From Ottowia sp. (GTDB lineage Bacteria > Pseudomonadota > Gammaproteobacteria > Burkholderiales > Burkholderiaceae_C): a stretch of 64,000 nucleotides of DNA. The position numbers were made by a program, and so were the translations under genes. The stretch is from assembly GCF_016703145.1 (NCBI RefSeq), contig NZ_JADJCO010000005.1, positions 124,001-188,000 on the forward strand, written 5' to 3'. This document shows, piece by piece, positions 1 through 7,952 of this stretch (the stretch's first letter is position 1; each line of letters begins with the position of its first letter). A model generated the notes under the pieces. That model was not told where the DNA came from. It saw nothing but the letters and a program-made list of their open reading frames with translations, and made no database searches.

Positions 1-1057
1 CGATGGGGTGGCCCAGCGAGATGCCCGAGCCGTTGGGGTTGACCCGGGCCGGGTCGGCCCCCAGCCCCTTGGTGACGGCGCAGGCCTGCGCGGCGAAGGC
101 CTCGTTGGCCTCGATCACGTCGATCTGGTCCAGCTTCAGGCCGGTCCTGGCCAGCACCGCCTGGGTGGCGGGCACCGGGCCGATGCCCATGAGCTTCGGG
201 TCCACCCCGGCGTGCGCGTAGCCGACCAGGCGCGCCATCGGTTTGGCGCCGCGGGCCTGGGCCGCGCCGGCTTCCATCAGCACCACGGCGGCGGCGGCGT
301 CGTTGATGCCGCTGGCGTTGGCGGCGGTGACGGTGCCGTTCTCCTTCACGAACACCGGCTTCATCTTCTGGAAGTCCGCCAGCGTGGCGCCGGTGCGGAA
401 GTGCTCGTCCTTGTCGAAGGCGACCTCGCCCTTGCGGGTCTTGAGCATGATGGGCAGGATCTGGCCGGCGAAGCGGTTCTCGGCCCACGCGCGTTCGGCG
501 CGCAGGTGGCTCTCCAGGGCCAGCGCGTCCTGGTCTTCGCGGCTGATGCCGAATTCCTTGGCCACGTTCTCGGCCGTCACGCCCATGTGGATGGTGTGGA
601 AGGGGTCGTGCAGCGCGCCCACCATCATGTCGATCAGCTTGGTGTCGCCCATGCGCGCGCCGAAGCGCGTGGCCAGGCTGGCGTAGGGCGCGCGGCTCAT
701 GTTCTCGGCGCCGCCGCCGATGGCCACGTCGCAGTCGCCCAGCAGGATGCCCTGGCTGGCGCTGACGATGGCCTGCAGGCCCGAGCCGCACAGGCGGTTG
801 ACGTTCATGGCCGGCGTTTCCTTGGGGCAGCCGCCGTTGACGGCCGCCATGCGCGACAGGTACATGTCGCGCGGCTCGGTGTTGACGACGTGGCCGAAGA
901 CCACGTGGCCCACGTCCTTGCCCTCGATGCCGGCGCGGGCGACGGCTTCCTTGACCACGGCGGCGCTCAGGTCCACGGTGGGGATGTCCTTGAGGCTGCC
1001 GCCAAAGGTTCCGATGGCGGTGCGCACACCGCTGACGACGACGACTTCACGGGCCAT
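1..1057 (-). CDS. Acetyl-CoA C-acyltransferase (thiolase), C-terminus cut off by window edge
   Basis: Thiolases condense two acyl-CoAs or cleave 3-ketoacyl-CoA, in beta-oxidation or as the first step of polyhydroxybutyrate synthesis. The ATG at 1057 follows a clear AAGGAGAT ribosome-binding site. The N-terminus MAREVVVVSGVRTAIGTFGG is typical of the family. The nucleophilic cysteine is residue 90 in NVNRLCGSGLQ. The reading frame leaves the window in SGISLGHPI, which is the conserved G-H-P motif carrying the catalytic histidine. About 352 codons are present of a usual 390 or so, so the last 40 residues, with the second catalytic cysteine, lie outside. No partner gene is visible, so degradative and biosynthetic roles cannot be separated. 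Confidence 0.93.
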   Translation of the reverse strand, partial: MAREVVVVSGVRTAIGTFGGSLKDIPTVDLSAAVVKEAVARAGIEGKDVGHVVFGHVVNTEPRDMYLSRMAAVNGGCPKETPAMNVNRLCGSGLQAIVSASQGILLGDCDVAIGGGAENMSRAPYASLATRFGARMGDTKLIDMMVGALHDPFHTIHMGVTAENVAKEFGISREDQDALALESHLRAERAWAENRFAGQILPIMLKTRKGEVAFDKDEHFRTGATLADFQKMKPVFVKENGTVTAANASGINDAAAAVVLMEAGAAQARGAKPMARLVGYAHAGVDPKLMGIGPVPATQAVLARTGLKLDQIDVIEANEAFAAQACAVTKGLGADPARVNPNGSGISLGHPI

Positions 1058-1191
1058 GCTTCGAATCTCCTTGGATGGATGTGGAAAAACACCGCAGTAT
1101 GCCCCCATCGGAGGGCATCCGCTGGCGCGCGCTTGACTGTCATCAAGCCGTCACGGGGCGGCGTTAGCCTAGCGGCAAGACGGGACGAACC

Positions 1192-2082
1192 ATGAGCGAA
1201 GAAGAACTGATGCGCCGCCTGCGCGGCGACCTGCTCGACAGCTACGACGAAGAGTTGGAGATGGCGCTGGACGACCCGTCCGCCGGCGAATACGCCGGCG
1301 ACGGCGAGCGCGCCGCGCGCCGCCGCTACTTCCGCGAGCTGTTCCATCTGCAGGGCGAGCTGGTCAAGCTGCAGGACTGGGTGGTGCACACCGGGCACAA
1401 GGTGGTCATCATCTTCGAGGGGCGCGACGCGGCCGGCAAGGGCGGGGTCATCAAGCGCATCACCCAGCGGCTGAACCCGCGCGTGTGCCGCGTGGCGGCG
1501 CTGCCCGCGCCCAGCAACCGCGAGAAGACGCAGTGGTACTTTCAGCGCTACGTGGCGCACCTGCCGGCGGCCGGCGAGGTGGTGCTGTTCGACCGCAGCT
1601 GGTACAACCGCGCCGGCGTCGAGCGGGTGATGGGCTTTTGCTCCGACGATGAGCTGGAGGAGTTCTTCCGCAGCGTGCCCGAGTTCGAGAAGATGCTGGC
1701 GCGCTCGGGCATCCAGCTGATCAAGTACTGGTTCTCGATCTCCGACGAGGAGCAGAACCTGCGCTTCCTGGGCCGCATCCACGACCCGCTGAAGCAGTGG
1801 AAGCTCAGCCCCATGGACCTGGAGAGCCGCCGCCGCTGGGAGGACTACACCAAGGCCAAGGAGGAGATGTTGGAGCGCACCCACATCGCCGAGGCGCCGT
1901 GGTGGGTGGTGCCCGCCGACGACAAGAAGACTGCGCGGCTCAACTGCATCGCCCACCTGCTGGCCTGCATGCCCTACCAAGAGGTCTTGCGTCCCGAAGT
2001 CGTGCTGCCGCCGCGCGTGCGCCGCGACGACTACATGCGCCAGCCCACGCCCGACACGATGACGATTCCCCAGGTGTATTGA
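1192..2082 (+). CDS. ppk2: Polyphosphate kinase 2 family protein
   Basis: PPK2 enzymes move phosphate between polyphosphate and nucleotides in the cytoplasm, usually to make NTP from NDP or NDP from NMP. The 296-residue protein has the P-loop GRDAAGKGG at residues 77-85 and the Walker B-type FDRSWYNRAG at about 133-142. A lid region rich in Arg and Lys follows (LESRRRWEDYTKAKEEM). This is a single-domain PPK2 with the usual conserved WWVVPADDKKTARLNCI near the C-terminus. It is transcribed away from the thiolase with about 130 bp between them. The next gene converges on it. Its PPK2 class, and so whether NMP or NDP is favoured, was not determined. Confidence 0.95.
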   Translation: MSEEELMRRLRGDLLDSYDEELEMALDDPSAGEYAGDGERAARRRYFRELFHLQGELVKLQDWVVHTGHKVVIIFEGRDAAGKGGVIKRITQRLNPRVCRVAALPAPSNREKTQWYFQRYVAHLPAAGEVVLFDRSWYNRAGVERVMGFCSDDELEEFFRSVPEFEKMLARSGIQLIKYWFSISDEEQNLRFLGRIHDPLKQWKLSPMDLESRRRWEDYTKAKEEMLERTHIAEAPWWVVPADDKKTARLNCIAHLLACMPYQEVLRPEVVLPPRVRRDDYMRQPTPDTMTIPQVY

Positions 2083-2112
2083 GCGTTAGCGTTCGGCGTG
2101 GGCCGGTCGCGC

Positions 2113-2895
2113 TCAGCGTTCGACGTTTTCCCGCACATCGGCCACCGGGTGCTGCCCGAAGTCGGCGCGCGCCAGGTAGGCGAGCACGCGGCGCGCGGCC
2201 TCCTCGGGGGTGGTGAGCGCGCCGCCCTGCTGGAGCTGCTCGAAATTGCCCCGGTCGGGGAAGGCCGCCGCGTCGGCGCCGCGCAGTTGCGCCTGCATGC
2301 CGGTGTCGATCACGCCCGGCGCCAGCGCGCAGACGCGCGCGCCGTTGGGCTGGCCGGCCTCGTCCAGCGCCACGCAGCGGGTGAACAGGTCCATGCCCGC
2401 CTTGGCGGCGCAGTAGGCCGACTGCGAGGCCATCGGCCGGCGGCCCAGCCCGGAAGAGATGTTGAGCACCCGGCGCGCGCCGCGCCAGCCGCGCGTGGCG
2501 CCCAGGAAGGCGGCCGTCAACTGCATCGGCGCCTCCAGTCCCACGCGCAAGGCTGCGGCCAGGTCGGGCGCCTGGGCGTCGCGCAGCGGCACGATGGCGG
2601 GGATCGTGCCGGCGTTGTTGATCAGTGTGGAGCTGGCGAAGTCGCCAGGGCCGAAGGCGGCCAGCCACTCGGCGAGGCGGCCGCTGGCGGCGGCGCCGTC
2701 CGACAGGTCGGCGGGCCATTGCGTCAGCGCGGCGCCGGCGGCCTGCGCCTGCCGCGCCAGCGCGTCGCTGGTGCCGCGCGAGAGCGTCAGCAGCACATGG
2801 CCGGGCGCCAGCAGCTGCCCGGCCAGGGCCAGGCCCATGCCGCGCGAGGCGCCGGTGAGGATGTAGAGATGGCGGGGAGGTGCGGGAGGGGTCAT
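2113..2895 (-). CDS. Short-chain dehydrogenase/reductase (SDR) family protein
   Basis: This 260-residue cytoplasmic NAD(P)-dependent oxidoreductase has the nucleotide-binding motif TGASRGMG at about residues 14-21. NNAG follows near residue 92. The catalytic YCAAK is preceded by the serine in LNISSGLG. The arrangement resembles the sepiapterin reductase/BenC-like branch of SDRs, but the substrate cannot be told from sequence. The ATG at 2895 is preceded by AGATT and GGCGGC and lacks a strong Shine-Dalgarno sequence. The gene stands alone, convergent with the polyphosphate kinase gene. Confidence 0.88.
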   Translation of the reverse strand: MTPPAPPRHLYILTGASRGMGLALAGQLLAPGHVLLTLSRGTSDALARQAQAAGAALTQWPADLSDGAAASGRLAEWLAAFGPGDFASSTLINNAGTIPAIVPLRDAQAPDLAAALRVGLEAPMQLTAAFLGATRGWRGARRVLNISSGLGRRPMASQSAYCAAKAGMDLFTRCVALDEAGQPNGARVCALAPGVIDTGMQAQLRGADAAAFPDRGNFEQLQQGGALTTPEEAARRVLAYLARADFGQHPVADVRENVER

Positions 2896-2941
2896 GCCGC
2901 CAATCTACCTCAGTGGATTGGCGGCTGTCCGCGGCACGGGA

Positions 2942-3553
2942 TCAGGGCGTGATGCGGCTGATCTTGGAGCCGGTCAGCGCCACGCCGGCTTCCAGGCCGA
3001 CGTTGTTCATCACGAAGCCGGCCACGGGCTGCTGCAGCGTCTGCGAATCGACCGAGCCGGTGGCGCCGACCTTGCCGACGGCCACGGTGGCGTCGGCGCC
3101 CGCCGTCCAGCCCCGGCTGGCCTGGAAGCGCCGCAGCGCCTCGCGCGTGTTGAAGACGTAGATCACCGCACGCGACTGCCCGCCGGCCTGCCAGCCGATC
3201 GACGCGCTGGTGGTGCTGTAGTAGTCGGCCGTGCGCCCGCCCACGCGCAGCGCGCCGCGGCCGTGCTCGGCGCCGACGATCAGCGCGCCGCCGATCACTT
3301 CGGGAAACACCAGCACGCCGGCCGAGCGCGCCACCATCTCGCGCGTGCCGGGCACCACCTGGTACAGGCGCGCCAGCGTGCCGTCGACCGCCGCGTCCAG
3401 GCGGGCCTGGCTGCTGTTCGCGCTGGACGAGGCGGGCGGCGGCGCGTTGGGCGGCGTGGTGGTGCAGCCGGCCAGGGCCAGACCGCCCAGGGCCAGCGCG
3501 GCGGCCAGCAGGCGGGTGGAGGACAGGGGAGTGCGTCGGGTCGGGGTGTTCAT
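2942..3553 (-). CDS. SYLF/YSC84-domain lipoprotein
   Basis: A 203-residue exported lipoprotein. The signal peptide ends in a lipobox, LALAGC, so the mature protein begins at a lipidated Cys at about residue 29 and probably sits in the outer membrane. The rest matches the bacterial SYLF (YSC84) lipid-binding domain, seen in segments such as GVLVFPEVIGGALIVGAEHG and the following ADYYSTTSASIGWQAGGQSR. The ATG at 3553 has a good AAGGAGAT ribosome-binding site. The family binds phosphoinositides in eukaryotes; its bacterial role is poorly known. Confidence 0.9.
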   Translation of the reverse strand: MNTPTRRTPLSSTRLLAAALALGGLALAGCTTTPPNAPPPASSSANSSQARLDAAVDGTLARLYQVVPGTREMVARSAGVLVFPEVIGGALIVGAEHGRGALRVGGRTADYYSTTSASIGWQAGGQSRAVIYVFNTREALRRFQASRGWTAGADATVAVGKVGATGSVDSQTLQQPVAGFVMNNVGLEAGVALTGSKISRITP

Positions 3554-3680
3554 GGAATCTCCTTGGCGGATGTCGTTGGCGGAGGGCCGTTCCTGCTGGC
3601 CGCGCGATTACTTTACGTCGTGTTGCGCGGGAGGGCGCGTAGGACGATGGCGCGCGCGGGTGAGCGACGAAGGAGACTCC

Positions 3681-3741
3681 TGTTTTAATAGCTGCTGGCG
3701 CAATATCCGAGCTGGCTGCAGGCCGAAAAGTCTTGAAAACA
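3681..3741 (-). repeat. Family A dispersed repeat, copy A1
   Basis: About 60 bp in reverse orientation containing AATAGCTGCTGGCGCAATAT followed by CGAGCTGGCTGCAGGCC. It lies between the upstream region of the SYLF lipoprotein gene and the stop codon of the next gene, which it touches. Confidence 0.75.
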
Positions 3742-4404
3742 TCAGAACGGCGCCGGGCTTTCCAGCGCCAGCGTCTGCCCCGTCACCGGGTGCGCCAGCC
3801 GCAGCGCGCAGGCGTGTAGCATCAGCTGCGGCGCGGCGTCCCGCAGCCCGTAGAGCAGGTCGCCGACGATGGGGTGGCCGATGGCCTGCAGGTGCACGCG
3901 CAGCTGGTGCGATCGGCCGGTGACGGGCTCCAGCGCCAGGCGCGTGGTGCCCGTGACGGCGTCCCAGCCCAGCGGCCGCCAGCGGGTGAGGCTGGGCTTG
4001 CCCAGGGCGTGGTCCACCTTGCTGAGCGGCCGGTTCGGCCAGTCGAGGATGAGGGGCAGGTCGATCTCGCCCCAGCCGTCGGCGCTGGCGGGCGGCGCCG
4101 GCCGGCCGTGCACCAGGGCCTCGTAGCGCTTGTGCACGCGGCGCCCGGCGAAGGCGGCGCCCAGGGCGCGCTGGGCCTGCGGCCCGCGCGCCAGCAGCAT
4201 CAGCCCGCTGGTGGCCTGGTCGAGCCGGTGCACGACCAGCGCGTCGGGCCAGCGCCGCTGGGCGCGCGCGCTCAGGCAGTCGGCCTTGTCCTCGCCGCGG
4301 CCGGGCACGGCCAGCAGGCCGGCGGGCTTGTCGAGGGCCAGCAGGTGGGCATCCTCGTGGACCACCAATTCTGGATGAAATGGGGCTTCAGCCGGCACGG
4401 GCAT
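3742..4404 (-). CDS. RluA-family 23S rRNA/tRNA pseudouridine synthase
   Basis: This enzyme isomerises uridine to pseudouridine in structured RNA. The protein has 220 residues. The catalytic motif is HRLDQATSGL, with the active aspartate at about residue 62. RRVHKRYEALVHG follows, then the C-terminal GRSHQLRVHLQAIGHPIVGD typical of the RluA family. It has no S4 domain, so it resembles RluA itself more than RluC or RluD. The ATG at 4404 lies inside a family A repeat, which encodes the first residues MPVPAEAP. The native start may have been replaced by the insertion. Target RNA is unknown. Confidence 0.9.
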   Translation of the reverse strand: MPVPAEAPFHPELVVHEDAHLLALDKPAGLLAVPGRGEDKADCLSARAQRRWPDALVVHRLDQATSGLMLLARGPQAQRALGAAFAGRRVHKRYEALVHGRPAPPASADGWGEIDLPLILDWPNRPLSKVDHALGKPSLTRWRPLGWDAVTGTTRLALEPVTGRSHQLRVHLQAIGHPIVGDLLYGLRDAAPQLMLHACALRLAHPVTGQTLALESPAPF

Positions 4405-4437
4405 TGCGCAGTAAGCTATGCAAAAAATAGCAAATCA
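4380..4437 (+). repeat. Family A dispersed repeat, copy A2 (supplies a start codon)
   Basis: Forward copy with CAGCCGGCACGGGCATTGCG and AGTAAGCTATGCAAAAAATA. It overlaps the first eight codons and the start of the pseudouridine synthase gene on the other strand, and the short gap to the upstream cytochrome gene. Confidence 0.72.
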
Positions 4438-4501
4438 CATCACCTTGCACAACTCAAGCCCATGGCGCGCTTTCTTTTGCTGGCGTCCGGTCGGCGGGCG
4501 C

Positions 4502-5782
4502 CTACATTGCTGCGCGCAGGGTGTGCACATCGAGCGGCGAGACCTCCGGCGCCTGGTTGCCCCAGCGGGTGCGGATGTAGCTCAGCAGCGCGGCGATGTC
4601 GGCGTCGCCCAGCGTCAGCGTGAAGGGCGGCATGCCGTAGGGGCGCGGGTGGCCGGCCGTGGCGGCGTTGAAGCCGCCGAACAGCACGGCCTGCAGCAGG
4701 TTGTCGATGGGCCGCAGGGTGATGGCGCGGTTGCCGGCCAACGGCGGATAGGCGCCGGCCACGCCTTCGCCCTGCGTGCCGTGGCAACTGGCGCAGTGCT
4801 GTTCGTACAGCTTCTCGCCCGCCCCGGTACTCCGGTGGCGCGGCGCCCCGGGGGTGTCGCTGGCGGCGGGCACGGGCTGCTGCGGCAGCGACTTCAGGTA
4901 GGTGGCCATGGCGGCCAAGTCATCGTCGGACAGATGCTGCGTGCCGTGCATCACCACCTCGGCCATGGGGCCGCTGGCGCTGCCGCGCTCGGCCACGCCG
5001 GTCTTGAGCAGGCGCGCGATGTCCTCTTCCGGCCAGTCGGCCACGCCGGCCTCGCGCGCGTCGAGCAGCGACGGGGCGTACCAGCCCTGGGCCGGCAGGC
5101 GGGCACCGCCCAGGCTCTGCCAGTCGGCGCCGCCCAGGGCGTCGCGCGTGGCGTGGCAGGCCGTGCAGTGCGCCACGGCGCGCACCAGGTAGGCGCCCCG
5201 GTTCCAGGCGTCGCCGCGCGCGGGCTCGGGCTGGTAGCTGCCGGGACGGAAGTACAGCGCGCGCCACACCGCCAGCGCGGCCTGGCTGCCGTAGGGCCAG
5301 CGCAGCGCGTGCGCGGGCGGCCGGCCGCGGGTCGGCGGCAGGCTCTGGAAGTAGGCGTACAGCGCGTCGGAATCCGCGCGCGTCAGCAGCGTGGTGTGGG
5401 TGTAGGGGAACACCGGCACCAGCAGCCGCCCGTCGGCCGAGCGGCCGTGGTGCAGCGCGCGCCAGAAGGCGGCGGCGCTCCAGCGGCCGAGGCCGGTGTC
5501 GAGGTCGGGCGTGAGGTTGCTGGCGTAGACGGTGCCGAAGGGCGTGGCGACGGGCCGCCCGCCCGCCGCCAGCGGGCCGCCGCGCGCGGTGTGGCAGGCC
5601 AGGCAGTTGCCGGTGCGCGCCAGGTAGGCGCCGCGCGGCAGCAGGGCGGGGTCGGCGGGCACGGCCGCCGCGGCGCCGCCGATGTCCACGCCGTCGTTGT
5701 AGTTGACGTGCCACAGCCACGCGGCCAGCGGCAGCGCCAGGGCGGCCAGCGCTGCCAGGGCGCGGCGCCAATGTTTCGTCAC
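4502..5782 (-). CDS. Triheme cytochrome c, dehydrogenase cytochrome-subunit type
   Basis: This periplasmic or membrane-anchored electron carrier has three CxxCH heme sites: CLACH, CTACH and CASCH. An N-terminal hydrophobic segment, ALAALALPLAAWLWHV, acts as signal or anchor. The 426-residue layout of three cytochrome c domains matches the cytochrome subunit of membrane-bound alcohol, gluconate or aldehyde dehydrogenases. Those subunits pass electrons to ubiquinone or a terminal oxidase. The start is GTG at 5782, chosen because it overlaps the upstream gene's TGA (GTGA), so the two are translationally coupled. No dehydrogenase catalytic subunit is adjacent, so the electron donor is unknown. 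Confidence 0.88.
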   Translation of the reverse strand: MTKHWRRALAALAALALPLAAWLWHVNYNDGVDIGGAAAAVPADPALLPRGAYLARTGNCLACHTARGGPLAAGGRPVATPFGTVYASNLTPDLDTGLGRWSAAAFWRALHHGRSADGRLLVPVFPYTHTTLLTRADSDALYAYFQSLPPTRGRPPAHALRWPYGSQAALAVWRALYFRPGSYQPEPARGDAWNRGAYLVRAVAHCTACHATRDALGGADWQSLGGARLPAQGWYAPSLLDAREAGVADWPEEDIARLLKTGVAERGSASGPMAEVVMHGTQHLSDDDLAAMATYLKSLPQQPVPAASDTPGAPRHRSTGAGEKLYEQHCASCHGTQGEGVAGAYPPLAGNRAITLRPIDNLLQAVLFGGFNAATAGHPRPYGMPPFTLTLGDADIAALLSYIRTRWGNQAPEVSPLDVHTLRAAM

Positions 5783-6690
5783 GGCTGTTCTCCGGGCGCT
5801 GGCGCGGTGCCGCAGGAGAGATCCGGCGCGCCGGGCGCTGGGTCGGGCCGGCGCGGCGCGGGGTGGGCGTCGGCGGGCACCGGCCGGGTGGCGAGCCAGG
5901 CGACCACGGCGTAGGCGTCGCTGTCCGGCAGGCGCTGCACCACGCGGGCCATGCAGTCGGGCTCGTGGGCGCGCCGCTGGCCGGTCTTCCAGCCGCCGAG
6001 TTGGGCCATCAGGTAGTCCAGCGGCAGGCCCAACAGCCCCGGCACCTGGGGCTGCGCGCCGGTCAGCGCGGGGCCGTGGCATTGCACGCAGGCCGGCAGG
6101 CGCAGGGTGGCGTCGCCGTGCAGGGCCAGCTCGCGCCCGCGCTGCAGCACCTGCGCCGAGGGCGGGCTGGCCAGCGGCGCGGGCGGCGGGTAGGGCGCCT
6201 GCATCGACGCGAAGTGCCGGGCGATCTCCCACAGGTAGGCGTCGCTCATCACATCGACCATGCGCGTCATCAGCCCGTAGTGGCGCCGGCCGTCGCGGAA
6301 GTTGAGCAACTGGTTGTAGAGGTAGCCCGCGGGCTTGCCGGCCAGGCGCGGGTAGTAGCCGTCGGGCCCCGCGCGGCCTTGATCGCCGTGGCAGGCGGTG
6401 CAGGCCAGGGTGCGCTGGGCGATGCTGTCCTCGAACGCTGGCGGGGCGGCCTCGGCGGCCAGCGCGCAGGCCAGGGGCAGCAGCCCGCGGGCGATCTGGT
6501 GGAGCGGATGCCATCGGCGTTCGGGCGCGTGGGATTCACGGCGCCGTACACCCCCGGCGATGCATGAAACGAACCGGATCCAAGGGTCGCGAAGCAGGCC
6601 AAGCCAGCGGACGCCGTGGAAGGGCTGGGCCCGCCCACTGGCGTCGTCCCCCTGGGGGGAAGGCGCGCAGCGCCTTAGGGGGGAGCCCAT
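5779..6690 (-). CDS. Diheme cytochrome c (cytochrome c4-like)
   Basis: Two heme-binding sites are visible, CTACHGDQG and CVQCHGPAL, each in a cytochrome c domain with the downstream methionine region expected of c4-type carriers. It is coupled by a 4-bp overlap to the triheme gene, and the two probably form one electron-transfer module. The start is doubtful. The in-frame ATG at 6690 lies in an inserted GC-rich repeat and gives an implausible 60-residue N-terminus before the signal-like segment ARGLLPLACALAAEA. An out-of-frame ATG near 6514 sits just ahead of that segment. The original start may have been lost by insertion or a small frameshift. Confidence 0.75.
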   Translation of the reverse strand: MGSPLRRCAPSPQGDDASGRAQPFHGVRWLGLLRDPWIRFVSCIAGGVRRRESHAPERRWHPLHQIARGLLPLACALAAEAAPPAFEDSIAQRTLACTACHGDQGRAGPDGYYPRLAGKPAGYLYNQLLNFRDGRRHYGLMTRMVDVMSDAYLWEIARHFASMQAPYPPPAPLASPPSAQVLQRGRELALHGDATLRLPACVQCHGPALTGAQPQVPGLLGLPLDYLMAQLGGWKTGQRRAHEPDCMARVVQRLPDSDAYAVVAWLATRPVPADAHPAPRRPDPAPGAPDLSCGTAPAPGEQP

Positions 6691-6692
6691 CC
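6600..6692. repeat. GC-rich dispersed repeat (family C) at the cytochrome gene start
   Basis: The stretch contains GTCCCCCTGGGGGGAAGG, GCGCAGCGCC and TTAGGGGGGAGCCC, a set of short palindromes unlike coding sequence. A related but shorter stretch (CCCCCCTTGAAGGGGG, CACCCACTGGC) lies downstream of alaS near 46088-46122. It separates the stop of the OmpA-like gene from the cytochrome genes. Confidence 0.55.
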
Positions 6693-7280
6693 CTACCGGA
6701 CGACGATCTCGGTGCGCCGGTTGCGGGGCTCGGCCACCTCGTCGTCGGTGGGCACCACCGGTTCGCGCTCGCCCCGGCCGACGGCTTGCACGCGGCGGGG
6801 GTCGAAGCCGCGCTGGATCAGCATCTCGCGGATGGCGCGGGCGCGCTGCAGCGACAAGCCGTCATTGGCGCCCACGGTGCCGACGCGGTCGGTGTGGCCG
6901 GTGACGACGATCTCGCCGCCGGGCCGCGCCGCGGCCTGCGCCAGGACGTCTTGCAGATCGGCCAGGGACTCGGATGTGAGCTGCACGCCACCAACCTCGA
7001 AGAGCAGCGTGAACCGCCGCTCCGGCGCCGGCTGGGCCGCCAACAACTGGCCATGGCGCTCCAGCACGCTGGAAGCGTCCGTCTGCCCGGTCTCGATGCG
7101 GCCGCGCGCGAGCACGCTGGCGTCCTCGTAAGGCCGGGACAGGACGGCGCGGCCCGATTCGGTGCCGACCTCGACCGCGCCGGCCTTGCCGCCCGGCTGC
7201 GGCAGCAGCACCACGCGCGTGGCTGGCGCGCAGCCGGCGGCCAGCAGCGCCAGCACGCCGACGAGTGCCCAGCGCGTCAT
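6693..7280 (-). CDS. OmpA-family C-terminal domain lipoprotein
   Basis: A 195-residue exported protein. The signal peptide has a lipobox, LLAAGC, at about residues 12-17, so it is likely an outer-membrane lipoprotein. The C-terminal half is an OmpA-like peptidoglycan-binding domain: VVTGHTDRVGTVGANDGLSL, then ARAIREMLIQRGFDPRRVQA and finally RNRRTEIVV. It overlaps the upstream FecR-domain gene by 4 bp (ATGA), so the two are a coupled pair. Similar OmpA/FecR pairs are found with adhesins or surface-sensing systems; no such partner is seen here. Confidence 0.88.
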   Translation of the reverse strand: MTRWALVGVLALLAAGCAPATRVVLLPQPGGKAGAVEVGTESGRAVLSRPYEDASVLARGRIETGQTDASSVLERHGQLLAAQPAPERRFTLLFEVGGVQLTSESLADLQDVLAQAAARPGGEIVVTGHTDRVGTVGANDGLSLQRARAIREMLIQRGFDPRRVQAVGRGEREPVVPTDDEVAEPRNRRTEIVVR

Positions 7281-7792
7281 GGGGCTTGCTCCACGATGAA
7301 GTCGGTGCCGCGCACGCCGATCACGGTGGTCGGCGTGGTGACCTTGACCTGCTCGGGCTTGAGCTTGGCGATCAGGCCCGTGACCATGCGCAGGCTGCCG
7401 CGCAGCAGCGTCACCAGCACGTTGCCGTCCTGGGTGGTGGGCTCGAAGCGGAATTGCGCCAGGTCCACCGCGCTGTCGGGGCCGATGGAGAGGATGGTGC
7501 CGTCCGTCAACGTGACGGCGGCGGCGCTCCGGGGGCCGGTCAGCACGCGGTCGCCTTCCCGCAGCGCATCGCCGACCACGGCCGCGCTGCGGGTGGCGCC
7601 GCGCACCAGCGTGACTTCGCCTTGCACGGTCTTGAAGGTGCCTTCCCGGGCGTCGCCAGGCGTGGGGGCCGGTTCTGCGGCCGAAGACGCTCCGGTGGGC
7701 ACCGGGGCCGGCGCCTGGGCCAGGGCGGCCGAGGCGGCGAGAAGCAGGGCGCCGGCGATGGCGCGCGCGAGGACGGGGATACTGTGGAACAT
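7277..7792 (-). CDS. FecR-domain protein, periplasmic
   Basis: This 171-residue protein has an N-terminal signal peptide (ARAIAGALLLAASAALAQA) and a FecR domain: VTLVRGATRSAAVVGDALRE, then LTDGTILSIGPDSAVDLAQF and the end GVRGTDFIVE. It lacks the cytoplasmic anti-sigma segment of true FecR, so it is a periplasmic FecR-domain protein and not a sigma-factor regulator. The start at 7792 was chosen because AGAGAGG lies at the right distance and the signal peptide begins there; the frame is open a further 48 codons upstream. It is coupled to the OmpA-like gene. Confidence 0.86.
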   Translation of the reverse strand: MFHSIPVLARAIAGALLLAASAALAQAPAPVPTGASSAAEPAPTPGDAREGTFKTVQGEVTLVRGATRSAAVVGDALREGDRVLTGPRSAAAVTLTDGTILSIGPDSAVDLAQFRFEPTTQDGNVLVTLLRGSLRMVTGLIAKLKPEQVKVTTPTTVIGVRGTDFIVEQAP

Positions 7793-7952
7793 GGACCAGC
7801 CTCTCTTGGCAAGCCGAGCCCGGCGGCGGCCGGGTTTCTCGGGGGCGTTGTCGTTCTTGTCGGGGTGGACCGGGGAATGGTACTCCAGCCCCGGCTCACC
7901 ACCGGGGAGCGGCGACAATCGGTGCCCGCGCGGCACCCCGGCTGATTTTCAC

